NCBI GenBank assembly: GCA_039621445.1
Contig: CP154957.1
Span: forward strand, 35,594,227-35,658,226
Length of the DNA stretch: 64,000 bases
From: Euglena gracilis
Taxonomy: Eukaryota > Euglenida > Euglenophyceae > Euglenales
Reading direction: 5' to 3'
The number at the start of each line of letters is the position of its first letter. Position 1 is the stretch's first letter. Below, piece by piece: positions 20,010 through 30,538 of this stretch. A program made the position numbers and the translations under genes. The notes under the pieces are model-generated. The model saw nothing but the letters and a program-made list of their open reading frames with translations, had not been told where the DNA came from and did no database searches.

Positions 20010-20248
20010 TCCATTATGGACCACTTCCAACGGCAGGCGGACTTCCCTCCAGCCCGTGCCAGCCAGAAGGGGATGCAGTCGTCCCTCCCCCTCCGCCCGG
20101 GTTGGTGAAGCGGCTGTGGTCGTTGCCCCTGGCGCGCACACTGCCAGGCTTTGTACAGCAGGGGTCACGGACACCACCGGTGGCTCGGACCACCTTCAGA
20201 GGCCTCGTGACCACCTTTGGGAAGTGCGGGGGCATGTGTCTGTACTGA
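20010..20248 (+). CDS. Possible exon, frame uncertain
   Basis: GC-rich stretch with three competing frames: MDHFQRQADFPPARASQKG; LVKRLWSLPLARTLPGFVQ ending in TGA 20246-20248; and a third ending HLQRPRDHLWEVRGHVSVL. Composition suggests an exon or former exon. No frame is decisive. Confidence 0.25.
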
Positions 20249-21369
20249 AAAGAATGTTTGTTCTCACGCCTCAGTGGTCACCGCCACCTGGCCCATGATA
20301 TAAAATGACCGTTGGTGTTGTACAGGGGTGGGAGACGGGGGAGGAGGTCCGGGACCCCTGAAACCAAAAAAAATTCTTCCCTGGTGCTTTGCGTCGGCAA
20401 ACTTCTGTTTTAATTTTCTGTTTTTGTCGATTTGATGAAAAAATCTCTCCCCCCAAAAGCGATTTTGGAGCACTTTCTGAGGCCTTTCAGTTGTTTTCCC
20501 CCTGCTTCACACCGGGTTTTCTCCCCGGTCCAGGACCCCCCCCCCTTTCCCCCCGCATTTAAACCCTGCTTAGCCACCCCCCCCCCCACACCTAACACCT
20601 GGTCCACCCAATGTATACCTATCCCCCCGGGAAACTGTCCTCTACCCGTACCCGCTAACTAACCTGTCCTCATGGACCTGTCTCCTGCCCTTGTACCTGC
20701 TGACCTGTTTCCAGAGAAAAATTTGAAGGATTCCTAATTTTTCTTTAAAACAAGGCAGTCTCAAGCCTTAAAAAATTTCCGATTTTTTTTTCAGGCTTCT
20801 GGTGACAAATTTTGGGGAAAAAGTACTTTTGGATTTTTTTTTTGTCGCTGGGGTTCGAAAATGTCAATTTTTATCCTTTGGCTCGGACGCGTCCGGAAAA
20901 CTGTCCTCTACCCTTTGTACCCGCTGACCTGTCCTTGTGGAGACCTGTCTCCTACCTCACTTCCGCTGACTTGTCTGGAGGCAGTTTTCTGGGGTGGGGT
21001 TGGCCTCTAGCAATGAATACCCCATTGCAACCCCCTCCCCCGGCAGTGTGCGCTGCCCAAGCCTTGGGGCGGCGCCTCACGATCTGCCTTGTGGAGGGGT
21101 CAGGGCAGTGCCTCCCGGAGTCACAGCCCCGGGGCTTTATGGGGTTGCGGGGGAGGGAGCTCCCAGAATTTTTGGTTCTGTTTGAAGATGCATGCAAAAA
21201 TCAGGGGAAATTGCCTCCTTAATTCCATTCCCAACCTAGGTCTGCCGGTCCCTGGCGTGTAGGTTGCAAGGTGCATCACTTCGTGTTCAACGCCTTTGGG
21301 CGACTGCAGATTCCCACACAAATGCACCTGGTGAGCCTTGTTCTCCCTCTCCATATGCATGATCACTAG

Positions 21370-21920
21370 ACACAGAGAGATGATTGGACAATGGGGTCGG
21401 GGTGGGAGGTCACAGGAGGCAAGTGGCCACGGCCAGCCAAAGCCTGACCAAATCAAATTTCAGGGTTTCAAAATCGGAAGTGGTTGGGCCGTGGTCCCCA
21501 CCAAACTGCAAACGTGATGACAAGAAAATTAAGCAGTTATTTGAGGGAATAGGGCTAGGGTTCAGATTCTCCTGCAGCTGAATTTTTCCCACTCAACGTT
21601 GTTATCAACGCCTCAACAGTGTACACGCCTCAACAGTGTACTCAGGAACCCAAAAGAGCCGCCCAAATAGATATAAAAACTTGGGGGACTCGAGCGAGAC
21701 ATTGAAGATGCCGAGCGATTATTAATCCGAGTTGGGCAGCTCTTTGGGGCAGCTGGTATCTATTGTGCAATGCAGGTTTGGTTTGGGTCGCTGGATCTGT
21801 TGTGGTTGCACAGTTGGGCAGCTGCGGCCAGCGGCCCCGACTAAATCCAAATTTCACAGGTTCAAAATCGAAGTGGTTGGACCGCGGCCCAACCAACGGC
21901 TGCCTTACCTCCTGTGACTG
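21370..21920. repeat. Dispersed repeat with direct end repeats
   Basis: Segments 21415-21505 and 21815-21905 are direct repeats (AAATTTCA, GGTTCAAAATCG, AAGTGGTTGG). Between them lie CAACAGTGTAC tandem units and GGATTGGG text. Related sequence occurs at 44260-44930 (GGAATAGGGT, GCCGGCCGTGGTTCCAACC). This may be an LTR-like or SINE-like repeat. No coding region. Confidence 0.4.
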
Positions 21921-22034
21921 ACCACCCGTTGGCATGCAGGGCTAGAAACCACATGCACATCCCCCTCCCACTCCTGCCTGCCTTGATCTTGGTGGTGGTC
22001 TCCCACAGTCCCTGCCACTTCCCTGTGGAAGGCG

Positions 22035-22195
22035 ATTCCTTGCGTCCGGTCAGCGAAGCGTGGCAGTCTGCCACTCCCACCGCCAAGCCCACCTGCGCCG
22101 ACCCCAGTGGGACAGAGCCTGGCGGGGCTGAGCCCAGCTGCGCCGGCCTTGCCTGGGGATTACAGTGTTGCGGAGCCAGAGCCACGGCGACTTTC
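22035..22195 (+). CDS. Possible exon, low confidence
   Basis: The frame reads PVSEAWQSATPTAKPTCADP then SGTEPGGAEPSCAGL, a disordered Pro/Ser/Glu segment in a GC-rich patch. It ends at a TTACAG/TGTTGC junction. No domain. Confidence 0.25.
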
Positions 22196-22299
22196 CTCAT
22201 TGACTGGTTGTGTGAAGTGCAACCAGTCCACTTGCATACTCTTGAGAATTTTGAGGTGAGTTTGGAGGTATTACCCCCCCCCCCTTGTCGTTGACACGC

Positions 22300-22445
22300 C
22301 AATGTTCCAGGAGAGTGCCGTTGACACGGGGGGTGTGTCAACGACACGCCATGTCAATGTCACTGTGATTCAATAGGTAGTGTTCCAGAAAAGTGTCGTT
22401 GACACGGGGGGTGTGTCAACGACACGCCGTGTCAACGACAGGGGG
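22300..22445. repeat. Duplicated GTGTCGTTGACAC hairpin
   Basis: CCGTTGACACGGGGGGTGTG is followed by TCAACGACACGCC, and the whole block recurs about 80 bp downstream (GTTCCAGAAAAGTGTCGTTG...). Each copy is itself an inverted repeat with a G-run loop. A C(10) run precedes and a G(10) run follows. Another poly-C/G-bounded hairpin repeat. Confidence 0.6.
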
Positions 22446-22489
22446 GGGGGGAGGTACGCTGGCTCTTGTATGTCATCCACACCCGCAGG

Positions 22490-22778
22490 AATTCCAAGAA
22501 TCCGCCACTCGCCCGTTGGCAAAATGGGAACGGACACATACAGCCTCGGAACGTGTCCCTGCACCTGCAGCTGTGATGACCGGGCAGGACAGTTGCTGTG
22601 CCACTGGACCCCTGCTGGGCTGCCGCCAACCCCTTCTACCCTGCCGCCCCAGCTGGCTTCCCCCGAGCTCGTGCCCTCTGCTGCGATGGCGGCGGCATAC
22701 GCTCCCACTGTGACAATGGCCACCACAGTGGTAGCTGTGTCAGAGGATGCGGATTGGACTGATGGCATTGCCTATTGA
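22490..22778 (+). CDS. Possible terminal exon of cluster C
   Basis: The frame reads CTCSCDDRAGQLLCHWTP, LASPELVPSAAMAAAYAP and VSEDADWTDGIAY with TGA at 22776-22778. AATAAA lies at 23133. A second frame (EFQESATRPLAKWERTH) competes in the first half, so a splice may lie near 22640. Confidence 0.35.
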
Positions 22779-22908
22779 ATGAACGGGCTGTTCCATCTGC
22801 AAAATTGCCAGAAAAATATCGAAGAGAAATTTCTGTCATTTTTTTGCATTTGCATTCTAATTTCTGACTGTGCCGAAATTGTCAGTCCCCCCCCCCCAGT
22901 ATTCCGCT

Positions 22909-23030
22909 TCTTTTTGGTAGATAGAAGCCAAGAATCTATGCAACCACATCGCTGTGAGAAGGTGCACGACGACGAGGTGGAAGCTATTCTTGAGGCTGAG
23001 CTGTGGCATGTGCTCCTTGCCCCCCCCCCC
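22909..23030 (+). CDS. Possible exon after a poly-C acceptor
   Basis: C(10)AG precedes the frame RSQESMQPHRCEKVHDDE then VEAILEAELWHVL, which is helical and acidic. It then runs into another poly-C tract at 23019. This could be an exon or a truncated copy of one. Confidence 0.35.
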
Positions 23031-23699
23031 CGGCTGGGCCCTTTGTTGAAAGAAGGTGAAGCATTGGCAGGGGCCTCCAAGAGGGGTGACAGTCACAGCC
23101 TTTCCTATTAATTCTCTTTGAAGAAAGGTTTCCTAATAAAGTGGGGGCGACTCTGTTGTGGTGCCAAGGAGCACAGGCAGCAGCCTTGTTACTCTTTGGA
23201 GGATGGTTGGTACTCTGCTGATGTCCATCGGCGCATGTTCACTCCACACGACACACGTGCATGTGCCTGCCCACCCCACATATTCACGCATGGACAAGTG
23301 TTGTGGAAGGGTCGGAGAAACACCACGGTTATCCTATGTATTATTTCTTTCTGGAAAATGATTTCAATTTGGAAGGATTCTGCATTTCGCACCAATTTGT
23401 GCCTGCAATCAAATTTTTTGTGAGTTTTCTGTCATTTTTTTTTTGGCGAATAAACGTTGCATACGTTTAGAACAAGGATGCCCACAAAGGTACAAAAATT
23501 TTTTTAGCCTTCTTGATACCTCAGAAAAAAAACGCATAAAATCACTTTTGCACTTTTTGGGCATTTTTGTTCTGCAATTTTCGTCTTGTATTTTCCGATG
23601 GTTGAAGTTGCCCTTCCCTTCCATGGTGGGAAGCGAGAGACTGGCTTTCCTGCCATCGAAAGACTGGCTTTCTGATGCTCTGCATTGGAGCGCCTCAGC

Positions 23700-23825
23700 A
23701 GCAGAGGGCCATGACTGACCCGGACCCGGAGGGCGAGGGCTGGGCCCAGTGGCGGCTGCGGCAGCCACTGGAGCGGATGGACCCCTGGCGCAGGGCCGCC
23801 CCCATCGCCTTGCTGTCCCACGGGG
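23700..23825 (+). CDS. Possible exon, Trp/Arg-rich
   Basis: GCAGCAG acceptor, frame MTDPDPEGEGWAQWRLRQP then LERMDPWRRAAPIALLS, ending at a G(10) run. ATG at 23709 could be a start. Coding-like composition but short. Confidence 0.35.
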
Positions 23826-24153
23826 GGGGGGGTGATCGCACTTTGAAGAAAAGAGATTGAAGAGATTGGGGGCGGTATGGGTGGAGGGAGGGGGATGCCG
23901 CTATTGTAAAACAATTGATTAAGGCAACTGAAATACTAATATAACAACGCCAATAAAAAATTACAGCATGATGAAACAATGCTTGATAATCAGTAAATAC
24001 AAATCAGAATGTTGGTGAACTTTCTATGTGTCCCCTTGGTGCCCGCTGCCTCTCGTATTATCGAAGTTTCTGCTCTGTTAACATGCCGCGCTTCCGTGAC
24101 TGGCATCAATAAACGTTGGATGGCTCTTTCTCTCGGAAGGTTCCGGCTCGGCA

Positions 24154-24435
24154 GTGATCCTCAGCTGGGCTCCACCCGGGGGCGCCGTCAGGGGCAGGGC
24201 GCTGCCCCCGATGGACCGCTTCCTGCTGTACACGTTCCCCGGCTTTGAGCACGCCGCGGACCTGTACGACGTGTTCGAGCTCTTCGCTCTGCTGCACCTG
24301 GAGCACGCCACTGCTGGTGTGGCCTGCCTCAGGAATGTCGGCCAGCACTGGTGTGGCCCGGAGCTGCTGGCCCTGCTGGCCCTGCGGCAGCGGCTGGAGG
24401 AGGAACGCCGCCCAGCCCCGTCGCATGGCACTGCG
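24154..24435 (+). CDS. Exon D1, helical globular segment
   Basis: About 94 codons are open in one frame: MDRFLLYTFPGFEHAADLY, DVFELFALLHLEHATAGVA, CLRNVGQHWCGPELLALLAL. ATG at 24211 may be the start. A GTGGGT donor is at 24436. Hydrophobic/aromatic spacing suggests a folded helical domain. I do not recognise the family. One of the better single-frame exons in this part of the window. Confidence 0.6.
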
Positions 24436-24614
24436 GTGGGTCTGTTGGAGTTGCGATGGAGGTTGAGTGTTGTATTTCGGGCCATATTTTGTTGCCTTCT
24501 TTCCTGGTGCTTGATGAAGTTTTATTTTCAGTGTCGTTTTTGCCCCCCCCCCCCAGTGTCCAATGAACCCTTACCCAGTGAACAGGAGTTGTCCAGACCA
24601 TCTGGATTGTCACT

Positions 24615-24722
24615 TTAAACCCCCCCCCCTGAATATGACGACGGGTCATTATCTGACTTTTCAGTTGGTGGAAAATCCAGAGGGGGTCGTTATAAATGGG
24701 GGGTCGTTATTAGAGGGGGGCT
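24615..24722. repeat. Poly-C / GTCGTTATAAATGGGG repeat, copy 1
   Basis: TTTAAACCCCCCCCCCTGAATATGACG opens it. GTCGTTATAAATGGGGGG and GTCGTTATTAGAGGGGGG close it. A sister copy lies at 25003-25098. The two copies flank the PCNA-motif exon. Confidence 0.5.
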
Positions 24723-24805
24723 TTGCTGTTTTCCCTACCGCAGCTATGTCTGACACGCTTTCTACCATCCATCCATCATGCAATCCACCTGGGTTCACAC
24801 CCCAG

Positions 24806-24927
24806 TTGATGACGTTGTAAAGAAGTTTGATGAGGATGTGCAAGGGTCCTCTGTAGGCTCTGCTCCTCTGCCCACCCTGACCACGCCCCCGTCCAAGCAG
24901 CGGTCAATCCGCTCATACTTCAAGTAA
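24806..24927 (+). CDS. Terminal exon with PCNA-interaction (PIP) box-like tail
   Basis: A CACCCCAG acceptor at 24798-24805 opens a frame DDVVKKFDEDVQGSSVGS, a short Pro/Thr linker, then KQRSIRSYFK and TAA at 24925-24927. QRSIRSYF fits the PIP-box pattern Q-x-x-(I/L/M)-x-x-(F/Y)-(F/Y). PIP boxes tether replication and repair enzymes to PCNA and are often at the extreme C-terminus, as here. The upstream exons of this protein are not identified, so the protein itself is unnamed. Confidence 0.5.
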
Positions 24928-25002
24928 ACACTGGTGAGCCTGGACGCTCTTACGTGAGATGCATCATCTTACCCGTGCTTTCTGCTCTTTATCAACCATG
25001 GG

Positions 25003-25098
25003 TCGTTATATTTCTTTTTTGGTGGAAATTCCAGGATGGGTCGTTATAAATGGGGGGGTTCGTTATCAGAGGGGGGTCGTTCTAAATGAGGGGGGGTT
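25003..25098. repeat. Poly-G / GTCGTTATAAATGGGG repeat, copy 2
   Basis: GGGTCGTTATATTTC at the start, GGGTCGTTATAAATGGGGGG in the middle and G(7)TTTAG at the end. Same family as 24615-24722 (both share GGTGGAAA-TTCCAG/ATCCAG text). Confidence 0.5.
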
Positions 25099-25801
25099 TA
25101 GTCTTCCTTGAGGGGGGTAGGTTGACGTTGAGTCCCAGGTATGCCTCCTGTTGCTGTGGCTGTTGCATTGATTGCTTGTTGTTCATTCTCACCCTGTGTG
25201 CAGTCCAGGCGTTGCTTGCAGAATAATTTAACAAAACAAAATGAACAGAGCGTGCTGGGTGTTGATTGCTCGAATCTGATTGGTGAACCTTAATTTTCCA
25301 GGGACGGAATCCAGCAATCCCGTCCCCACTTAGGGTGAGAAGGGGGGGGGATTTGGACCCCACCCCCCAATCCACCATGGCACTTTCAAGGGAAAATCCC
25401 TTCGTTGTAAAGGAAAATTAGAAAAAAAACGGGAAGAGGTGGTGGGGGTGGTGGGTCAATCGTCCCTCCCACCACCCACAGGAGTCCCGTTCAGAGCTGC
25501 CCTTACCCCAGAAAAATTTCTCTCTTGTCAGACACGCAGGCTAACCCCAACCCTGACTGACCATGCATACCCATGGCCGACATGGCAGAACTTTTTTCCA
25601 GCCGCGGACTCCCCTCCCCCCGTCAACAAGTATTATTATTTAAACGAGTATCAACGAGTATTATTTATTTCCAGCTGTATGAAGGGCGGCTGGACGATAG
25701 CGGATTTTTCGCCTCAGGGGAGTGATGGCGTAAAGTGGAGCCCCAACACCGCACAGCACTCCCCCCACCCCCCCCACCCCCACACATCCCCCCCACTCCC
25801 C
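25099..25801. other. No gene recognised
   Basis: Mixed composition with a G(9) run at 25345 and a C-rich CCCCCACCCCCC block at 25760-25801. No frame with coding character. Confidence 0.4.
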
Positions 25802-26273
25802 CCCCACAGTAAACCCTCCCCCCAAATAATACCCCCCAAATAATACCCCCCCTTCGGGGTCCGACTTCGGCGACGGGGTTAATACCCCCCCCCCCCCCTG
25901 GTTCCGGGCCGAAGACCCGGATTTTGACCTGAAAATGTAGGTAAAAATCACAATCTCTGACAACAAATAACGAAAAAAAATCGATTTTTCTGGATCATCT
26001 GACCTCCAAAAAAATGGTAAATTTCATTAAAAAAAGTACAAAAAATAGGTTTTGGCGCTATTTTGGCTCCAACGGGACTTCGAAAAATTTCGATAATTTT
26101 GGGGTGTTATTACCTCCAAACAGGGATCCTCACACGTCCTGAAAAGGAAATCCACGGAAATTCACGGAGGATCACGGAAATGGATGGAAGGCCATTTTCA
26201 CGGAAATCACGGAAATTCACGGAAATTCACGGATGAGGTGGAAGGTTCGGAAAATTTTTTGGGTCTTTTTTGA

Positions 26274-26700
26274 ATGTGCTTTGTTTGTGCAGATGCATTT
26301 GATGGGATGTCTTGCACATTCTCTGCCTTTCCAAACAGACAATCACGCAAGCAAAACCCCATTCAGACAATCACAGATGATTTTGTGGCCGCTTTCCTCC
26401 ATTCTGGTCTCCCAGTCTCAAAATTGGACCATGAAAGCATCAGAGGTGTTCTCCAGAAATACACACCAATTGAGGGCGTGTGGGTTTTTGCTTATTCAGA
26501 AAATGACCTTCCACCTTTCCGCCCAGGCTGCATCCGGAAGGGTCAATCGCTATATTGGTTCGCTGACAGGGTTTTGGCAACCCATTTAAGGGCAATCAAG
26601 AAAGAAATTCAAGGACAAAAGGTTGGATATACAGGTGTGGATAGGAACTGATGAATGGACTGACAGTTCTGGGCAAGCGATCATAAACATTTTGGTGGGT
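26274..26700 (+). pseudogene. hAT-like transposase fragment
   Basis: The frame reads DDFVAAFLHSGLPVSKLDH, ESIRGVLQKYTPIEGVW and LATHLRAIKKEIQGQ. After a frame change it continues VWIGTDEWTDSSGQAIINI. FVxAFxxSGLP followed by a D-x-W-T-D block is the layout of the N-terminal part of hAT transposases, where the first catalytic Asp lies in the TDEWTD block. A frameshift (or small intron) lies near 26630, a GTGGGT donor follows at 26694, and the rest of the RNase H-like domain is missing. The element is non-autonomous. Confidence 0.7.
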
Positions 26701-26905
26701 ATGCAAGGGAAGATCTACGTTGTAAAACCCCCCCACTTAAATCGTCCCCGGCGGTTTTTCATTTTCCTTCCCCAGGCGAAGGGGGTTATAGGTCCCGGTT
26801 TGGTTGGTCAGCCCGAACGGGGGGGGGGGGTTAGAGGTGGGGGGGTTTATAAGTAGGGGGGTCAGCATGCGTTCAGTTGGATTGCAAAGGGGCCAAACTT
26901 GGGGG

Positions 26906-27045
26906 TTGAGCACTCGCAATTGGCTTCAGCTGTTGTCGAGGCCCTGGAGGATCTCCAGGATTATAATATGGAGAAACAATCTGCTGCCACAATTGCCCAA
27001 ATATGGCTCCGGTGCAGAATGGAATGTGTCTTTTGACCTTTTCCA
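26906..27045 (+). CDS. Second open segment inside the hAT element
   Basis: The frame reads VEHSQLASAVVEALEDLQD then YNMEKQSAATIAQIWLRCR and stops at TGA 27040. It lies between a poly-G patch and the right subterminal repeats. It may be a remnant of the transposase C-terminal part, but I cannot match it with confidence. Confidence 0.3.
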
Positions 27046-27748
27046 GAAACAGGAAATTCACGGAAAATCACGGAAATTCACGGAAAATCACGGAAAATCA
27101 CGGATACATTTTGGCCTCGGCCAGCACGGACGTGTGAGGATCCCTGCTCCAAATAATACCCCCCCCCCCTCGGGCCGGGACTTTGGGCGAAAAATAATAC
27201 CCCGGGGGAGTATTATTTGGGGGGGGGGTTACCCCACACATGAAAAAAATTTTTTGTATCATCTTTGACTTAATCGACCTTTGGCTTCGTCCGCCCGGTG
27301 CAAAAAAGGGCAAAAATGGGTCAAAAAATGGGCGAAAATGGGTCGGAAAAGAGCCAGTGCAAATTTGGGTTAAAAAAAAATCGATTTTTTTGCATAATTG
27401 GCAGTTTTTTTGGCCATTTTTGTAGTTTTGATTTCTTTGGTACCTGGTTGGACCCCAGGTCGGGCCCAGCTCCAGCCCGGGACCCTACGGGGGGGGTCAG
27501 CCAGCAGGCTTTTTCCAGCCAGCCCAAAGTCTCCAGCCTCTGAGCTGGACCCCCTGGGGTCCTTCAGCAATGCCCTGATGCATTCGATGCCTGATGGGCT
27601 GCCGGGACAGCTTCTTGGAAGAATCCCCCCCTTTGGCTTCTCGTTTAGTTTGAAGTTTGAATGTACTGTTGCTTGTCGGTGGTACGGGGCTTGGGATTGA
27701 AGGAGGCCGCTGAGGAGGGCTGACAGCAAGCGAGGGTGGACAGAGGAA

Positions 27749-27954
27749 GCACAGGGCCCACGGAGCTTGCTTTGCTGGAAGAGCGGCGGGCGCTGGTGTC
27801 GCAGTGTGCAGTGTGCCGCGGCATCGAGACGTACGCCGGGCTGCTGCTGGTCAAAGTGCGCCGGCAGAAGCTGGCACTGGTGCAGCAGCGAGGGGAGCAG
27901 CGTGGCACTCGGCGGCACGAGGCTGGGATGGAATTCTTCGTTCCAGATTGTTGA
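27749..27954 (+). CDS. Exon D2, terminal, helical
   Basis: The frame reads TELALLEERRALVSQCAVC, RGIETYAGLLLVKVRRQKL, ALVQQRGEQRGTRRHEAG and ends at TGA 27952-27954. AATAAA follows at 28133. Strong helical character. GTGCAG and GCAG triplets inside leave room for other boundaries. No family. Confidence 0.5.
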
Positions 27955-28132
27955 GATGCGGACCGTGCAGTGTGAGTGTGAGTGTGTGGGAGATGGAGTT
28001 AGTGGCCTACTTAAAATGTTTTTTTTGGTCCCGTTACCCCAAACAACACAAATGACCAAACCTGAAATGTGCACAGTCCCAGAATCAAGGTCTATGTGTT
28101 CCTGTATGGAACTCAGTCTGCATACCCTCCCC

Positions 28133-28138
28133 AATAAA
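28133..28138 (+). terminator. Poly(A) signal AATAAA
   Basis: AATAAA 179 nt after the D2 stop, in moderately AT-rich sequence. Confidence 0.4.
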
Positions 28139-28454
28139 GAAATGTCTTCAGGATCCCATTGTTGTCTGGATGGGCTCTAAAATGCATCGGGGCAGAACCT
28201 TTGCCAAAGCTGAGCGATGCAAAGAGGTGGGAAACCATTCTCTGCCTCTAAAAACATGGCCAATCACCTGGTTTGATTGCGCCTCAAACTCAAACGGGCA
28301 ACATGTTTGAAATAGTTATGCACCAGGTCCACAACACGGTCTGCAGGGGAGAGGGTTAAAGCTATCCTACAAATGGATAAAGCCCTAAATGGTTCTTGCC
28401 ATAATCTACCTACCAATGGCAAAGTTTTTGTTCTTGACTGCTGGTGCCTGAGTG

Positions 28455-28562
28455 TCTGTGTGTGTGTGTGTGTGTGCCTGAGTGGGAGAGTGAGTGAGTG
28501 AGTGACTATGTGAGCACGTACGTGTGTGTGTGTGTGTGTGAATATGTGTGGTGCGTGTGTTG
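28455..28562. repeat. TG and GAGT microsatellites
   Basis: TGTGTGTG runs at 28457-28475 and 28520-28541, with GAGTGAGTGAGTGAGTGA between them. Simple sequence just upstream of exon D3. Confidence 0.85.
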
Positions 28563-28599
28563 CCCAGCCCTCTGGTTCTCAGCCACATGAGTGCTGCAG

Positions 28600-28848
28600 A
28601 GCCCAGTGCACGTTGGCGGCGACCAGGTGGCAGCCCTGCTGGCGGCCATCGGGGCCCTGGAGGCCGCTCACCCCCAGCAGGCCCTGTGGCTTCGGCAGCA
28701 GGTGAAGGAGGCGGAGGCGGAGGCCGAGGCGGAGGAACAGCAGGCTGCGGCCGCTGGCGAGCCACCGGACCCGCCATCGCCCCGTTCCCCGGCAGCAGTC
28801 CGTACCCCGGCGAGAGATCGGCCGGCTTCTCCCGGCGCCCCTCTTTGT
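28600..28848 (+). CDS. Exon D3, Ala/Glu helix then Pro-rich linker
   Basis: GTGCTGCAG acceptor, then SPVHVGGDQVAALLAAIGAL, EAAHPQQALWLRQQVKEAE, an EAEAEAEEQQAAAA run and a Pro/Ser/Arg linker. Donor GTCCCC is near 28849. The helix plus a long charged Ala/Glu run suggests a single-helix or coiled-coil region followed by disorder. Confidence 0.6.
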
Positions 28849-28860
28849 GGTCCCCACAGG

Positions 28861-29100
28861 CATCTCTGCCGGGGGGGGGGGGCTTTGCATGCGAGGGCGA
28901 AGGGGCCCAGGAAGTGTGGCTCTTTTAAAGTTTGCCCGCCGTCGGAGTCCGGGCCGACACTGCCGCTGGGCGGCCAGGGGGGCCCCGCCTTCGCCAGCCC
29001 ACGCCGCCCCGCCCCGGCTGGGCCACGGCAAGGCCCGCAAGGTCCCCCCCGCCCCCAGGCCCCCCCCCCCCCCCCCGCCCAACTCAGAAAGCCCCCCTCC
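28861..29100 (+). CDS. Possible Pro-rich exon, frame uncertain
   Basis: GC-rich coding-like stretch between a G(10) run at 28871 and a C(14) run near 29057. Competing frames read PTLPLGGQGGPAFASPRRP or VGVRADTAAGRPGGPRLR. It may extend exon D3 or be a separate disordered exon. Confidence 0.3.
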
Positions 29101-29403
29101 TTCAAGGATGGAAATTGTATATCGGGCCTTATCGGGTTTATCGAAAATCTTGAATTTATCGGGTCCCAAAAAAATATCGTGAAATATCGGCTTTTGGGGG
29201 GGGGGGCGAACTTTTTTGTTGTTTGCTGGGCAATTTTGGGATTCCCCAAATCACAAAAATGAGGATATAGGCACAGTATGATCATATCGGTTTTTTCGAC
29301 TTTTATCGAGGACATCGGGGTGTCAATCTATCCAAATTTATCGGGACCCCCCCATCACCAATATCAATATCCATCCTTGCCCCTCCCCCCCCACAACGGG
29401 CAG

Positions 29404-29573
29404 TCATCCGACGTCGGGGAGGGCCAGGCCAGACCAGCGGCGGCCTGCCAGTGACGGTGTCCCTCGGGCTGCGGGGGGTGCCGGTGCTGACCCCGCGGCC
29501 CTGGGCCCGGGCCCAGGGGCCCCGCACTGGCCTCCCCGCGGCTGGTGCCGAATTGGGTCCCTCGCCACCGTGA
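29404..29573 (+). CDS. Exon D4, terminal
   Basis: The GGGCAG acceptor is followed by a frame VIRRRGGPGQTSGGLPVTV, SLGLRGVPVLTPRPWAR and TGLPAAGAELGPSPP with TGA at 29571-29573. Composition falls to AT-rich right after. Candidate AATAAA motifs occur near 30063 and 30089. Confidence 0.5.
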
Positions 29574-30538
29574 GCCTGTTCGATCCACCGCCTGTACATT
29601 CGCATGCACGTTGTGAACCACTTTGTGGTGATTGTTATCACCTGTTCCCTCCCTCCATCCTATTGCATCCCACCACTATGAGCACTTTTCTCGCTTTCTT
29701 CCTTTTGATTTTTGGAACTTTCTGATTTTCGTATCTGAGTCTGCAGATTTCCTTTGTCCCCCCCCAGCTTTGGATTTGTGCGCCTTTTCCTGTTTCTGTA
29801 CTTTTCTACATCTGTGTGTATATGCATGAGTCGGCAGCTGCATCTCATCTCCCTTTGCATTGCCGTGGATGTGCTTGCTCTTCCCAGAACAAGGAGGAAT
29901 GGAATAGAGTGGAACAGAAAAGGTGAGGCGGTTTGCCATGTCATCCCCTCTTGCTTGCATTCTTTTACATGCAGGCTATGCTGTGCTTCATTCGATGTGA
30001 CACCCGATACAAATGCATCAAATCAACCAGACAAATGGTTTGTGATAAACCAATATTTGACCAATAAACCAATACTCAAATGATCAACCAATAAACCAAT
30101 ATTTGGCTTACAAGGCAATGACGTCAAATGGACCTCCTCCACGCACTCCTTGGAGATGAAGCGTAGTCACGATGCAAATCAGGGGAAGGACCAAAACTAT
30201 CTGTAGTTCCCTCACCCTACCCAGTTCTCTAGCCGTGGCTCGCTCAAAAGGGTCCAGCTGACTGCAGGCTTTTTGGGGGGGCTTTGGCCATTGGCCAGTG
30301 ACGGACTGTTTCAGCGGGGCGCAGTGCGCTTTCACCATGGGACGTTGTCAGGGTCCCCGCAGTGTTCCGTGACAGGAGCACGGGAACGCGTTTCTCTTTT
30401 GAACGCGTTTCGTCCTGGGCAATGTCAGATGGGAGTGGCATTCCTGTTTCGCTGCCAACACACCGATCCGGATTAATGCCTCTGTCTCCCCCCGCCTGCC
30501 CCCCCCCCCCATCGCCGCCCAGCCCCGGCCCCTCCCCG

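Larger units (their letters stand above)
26121..27146 (+). mobile_element. hAT element with perfect 19-bp terminal inverted repeats
   Basis: The left end CAGGGATCCTCACACGTCC (26121-26139) and the right end (27128-27146) are exact reverse complements. CTCCAAA flanks both sides (26114-26120 and 27147-27153), most of an 8-bp target duplication. Both subterminal regions carry minisatellite-like CACGGAAATT repeats (26151-26236, 27056-27110), as is common in hAT elements. Interior sequence resembles hAT transposase. Confidence 0.85.
25810..27231. mobile_element. Poly-C-ended AAATAATA element, copy 2, split by a hAT insertion
   Basis: Left end TAAACCCTCCCCCC then AAATAATACC; right end GGAGTATTATTTGG then G(9)TTA. 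The flanks CCCCACAG (25802-25809) and CCCCACAC (27232-27239) agree at 7 of 8 bases. Without the 1,026-bp insertion at 26121-27146 the interior matches the copy at 14483-14905 in order (GGCCGAAGACCCGG, AATCTCTGACAACAAAT, GGACTTCGAAAAATTTCG, GGGCCGGGACTT). Confidence 0.75.

Noticed and set aside
27370-28134. Minus-strand 254-codon frame
   Set aside because: It is antisense to the better supported exon D2, and composition changes along it. Treated as a shadow.
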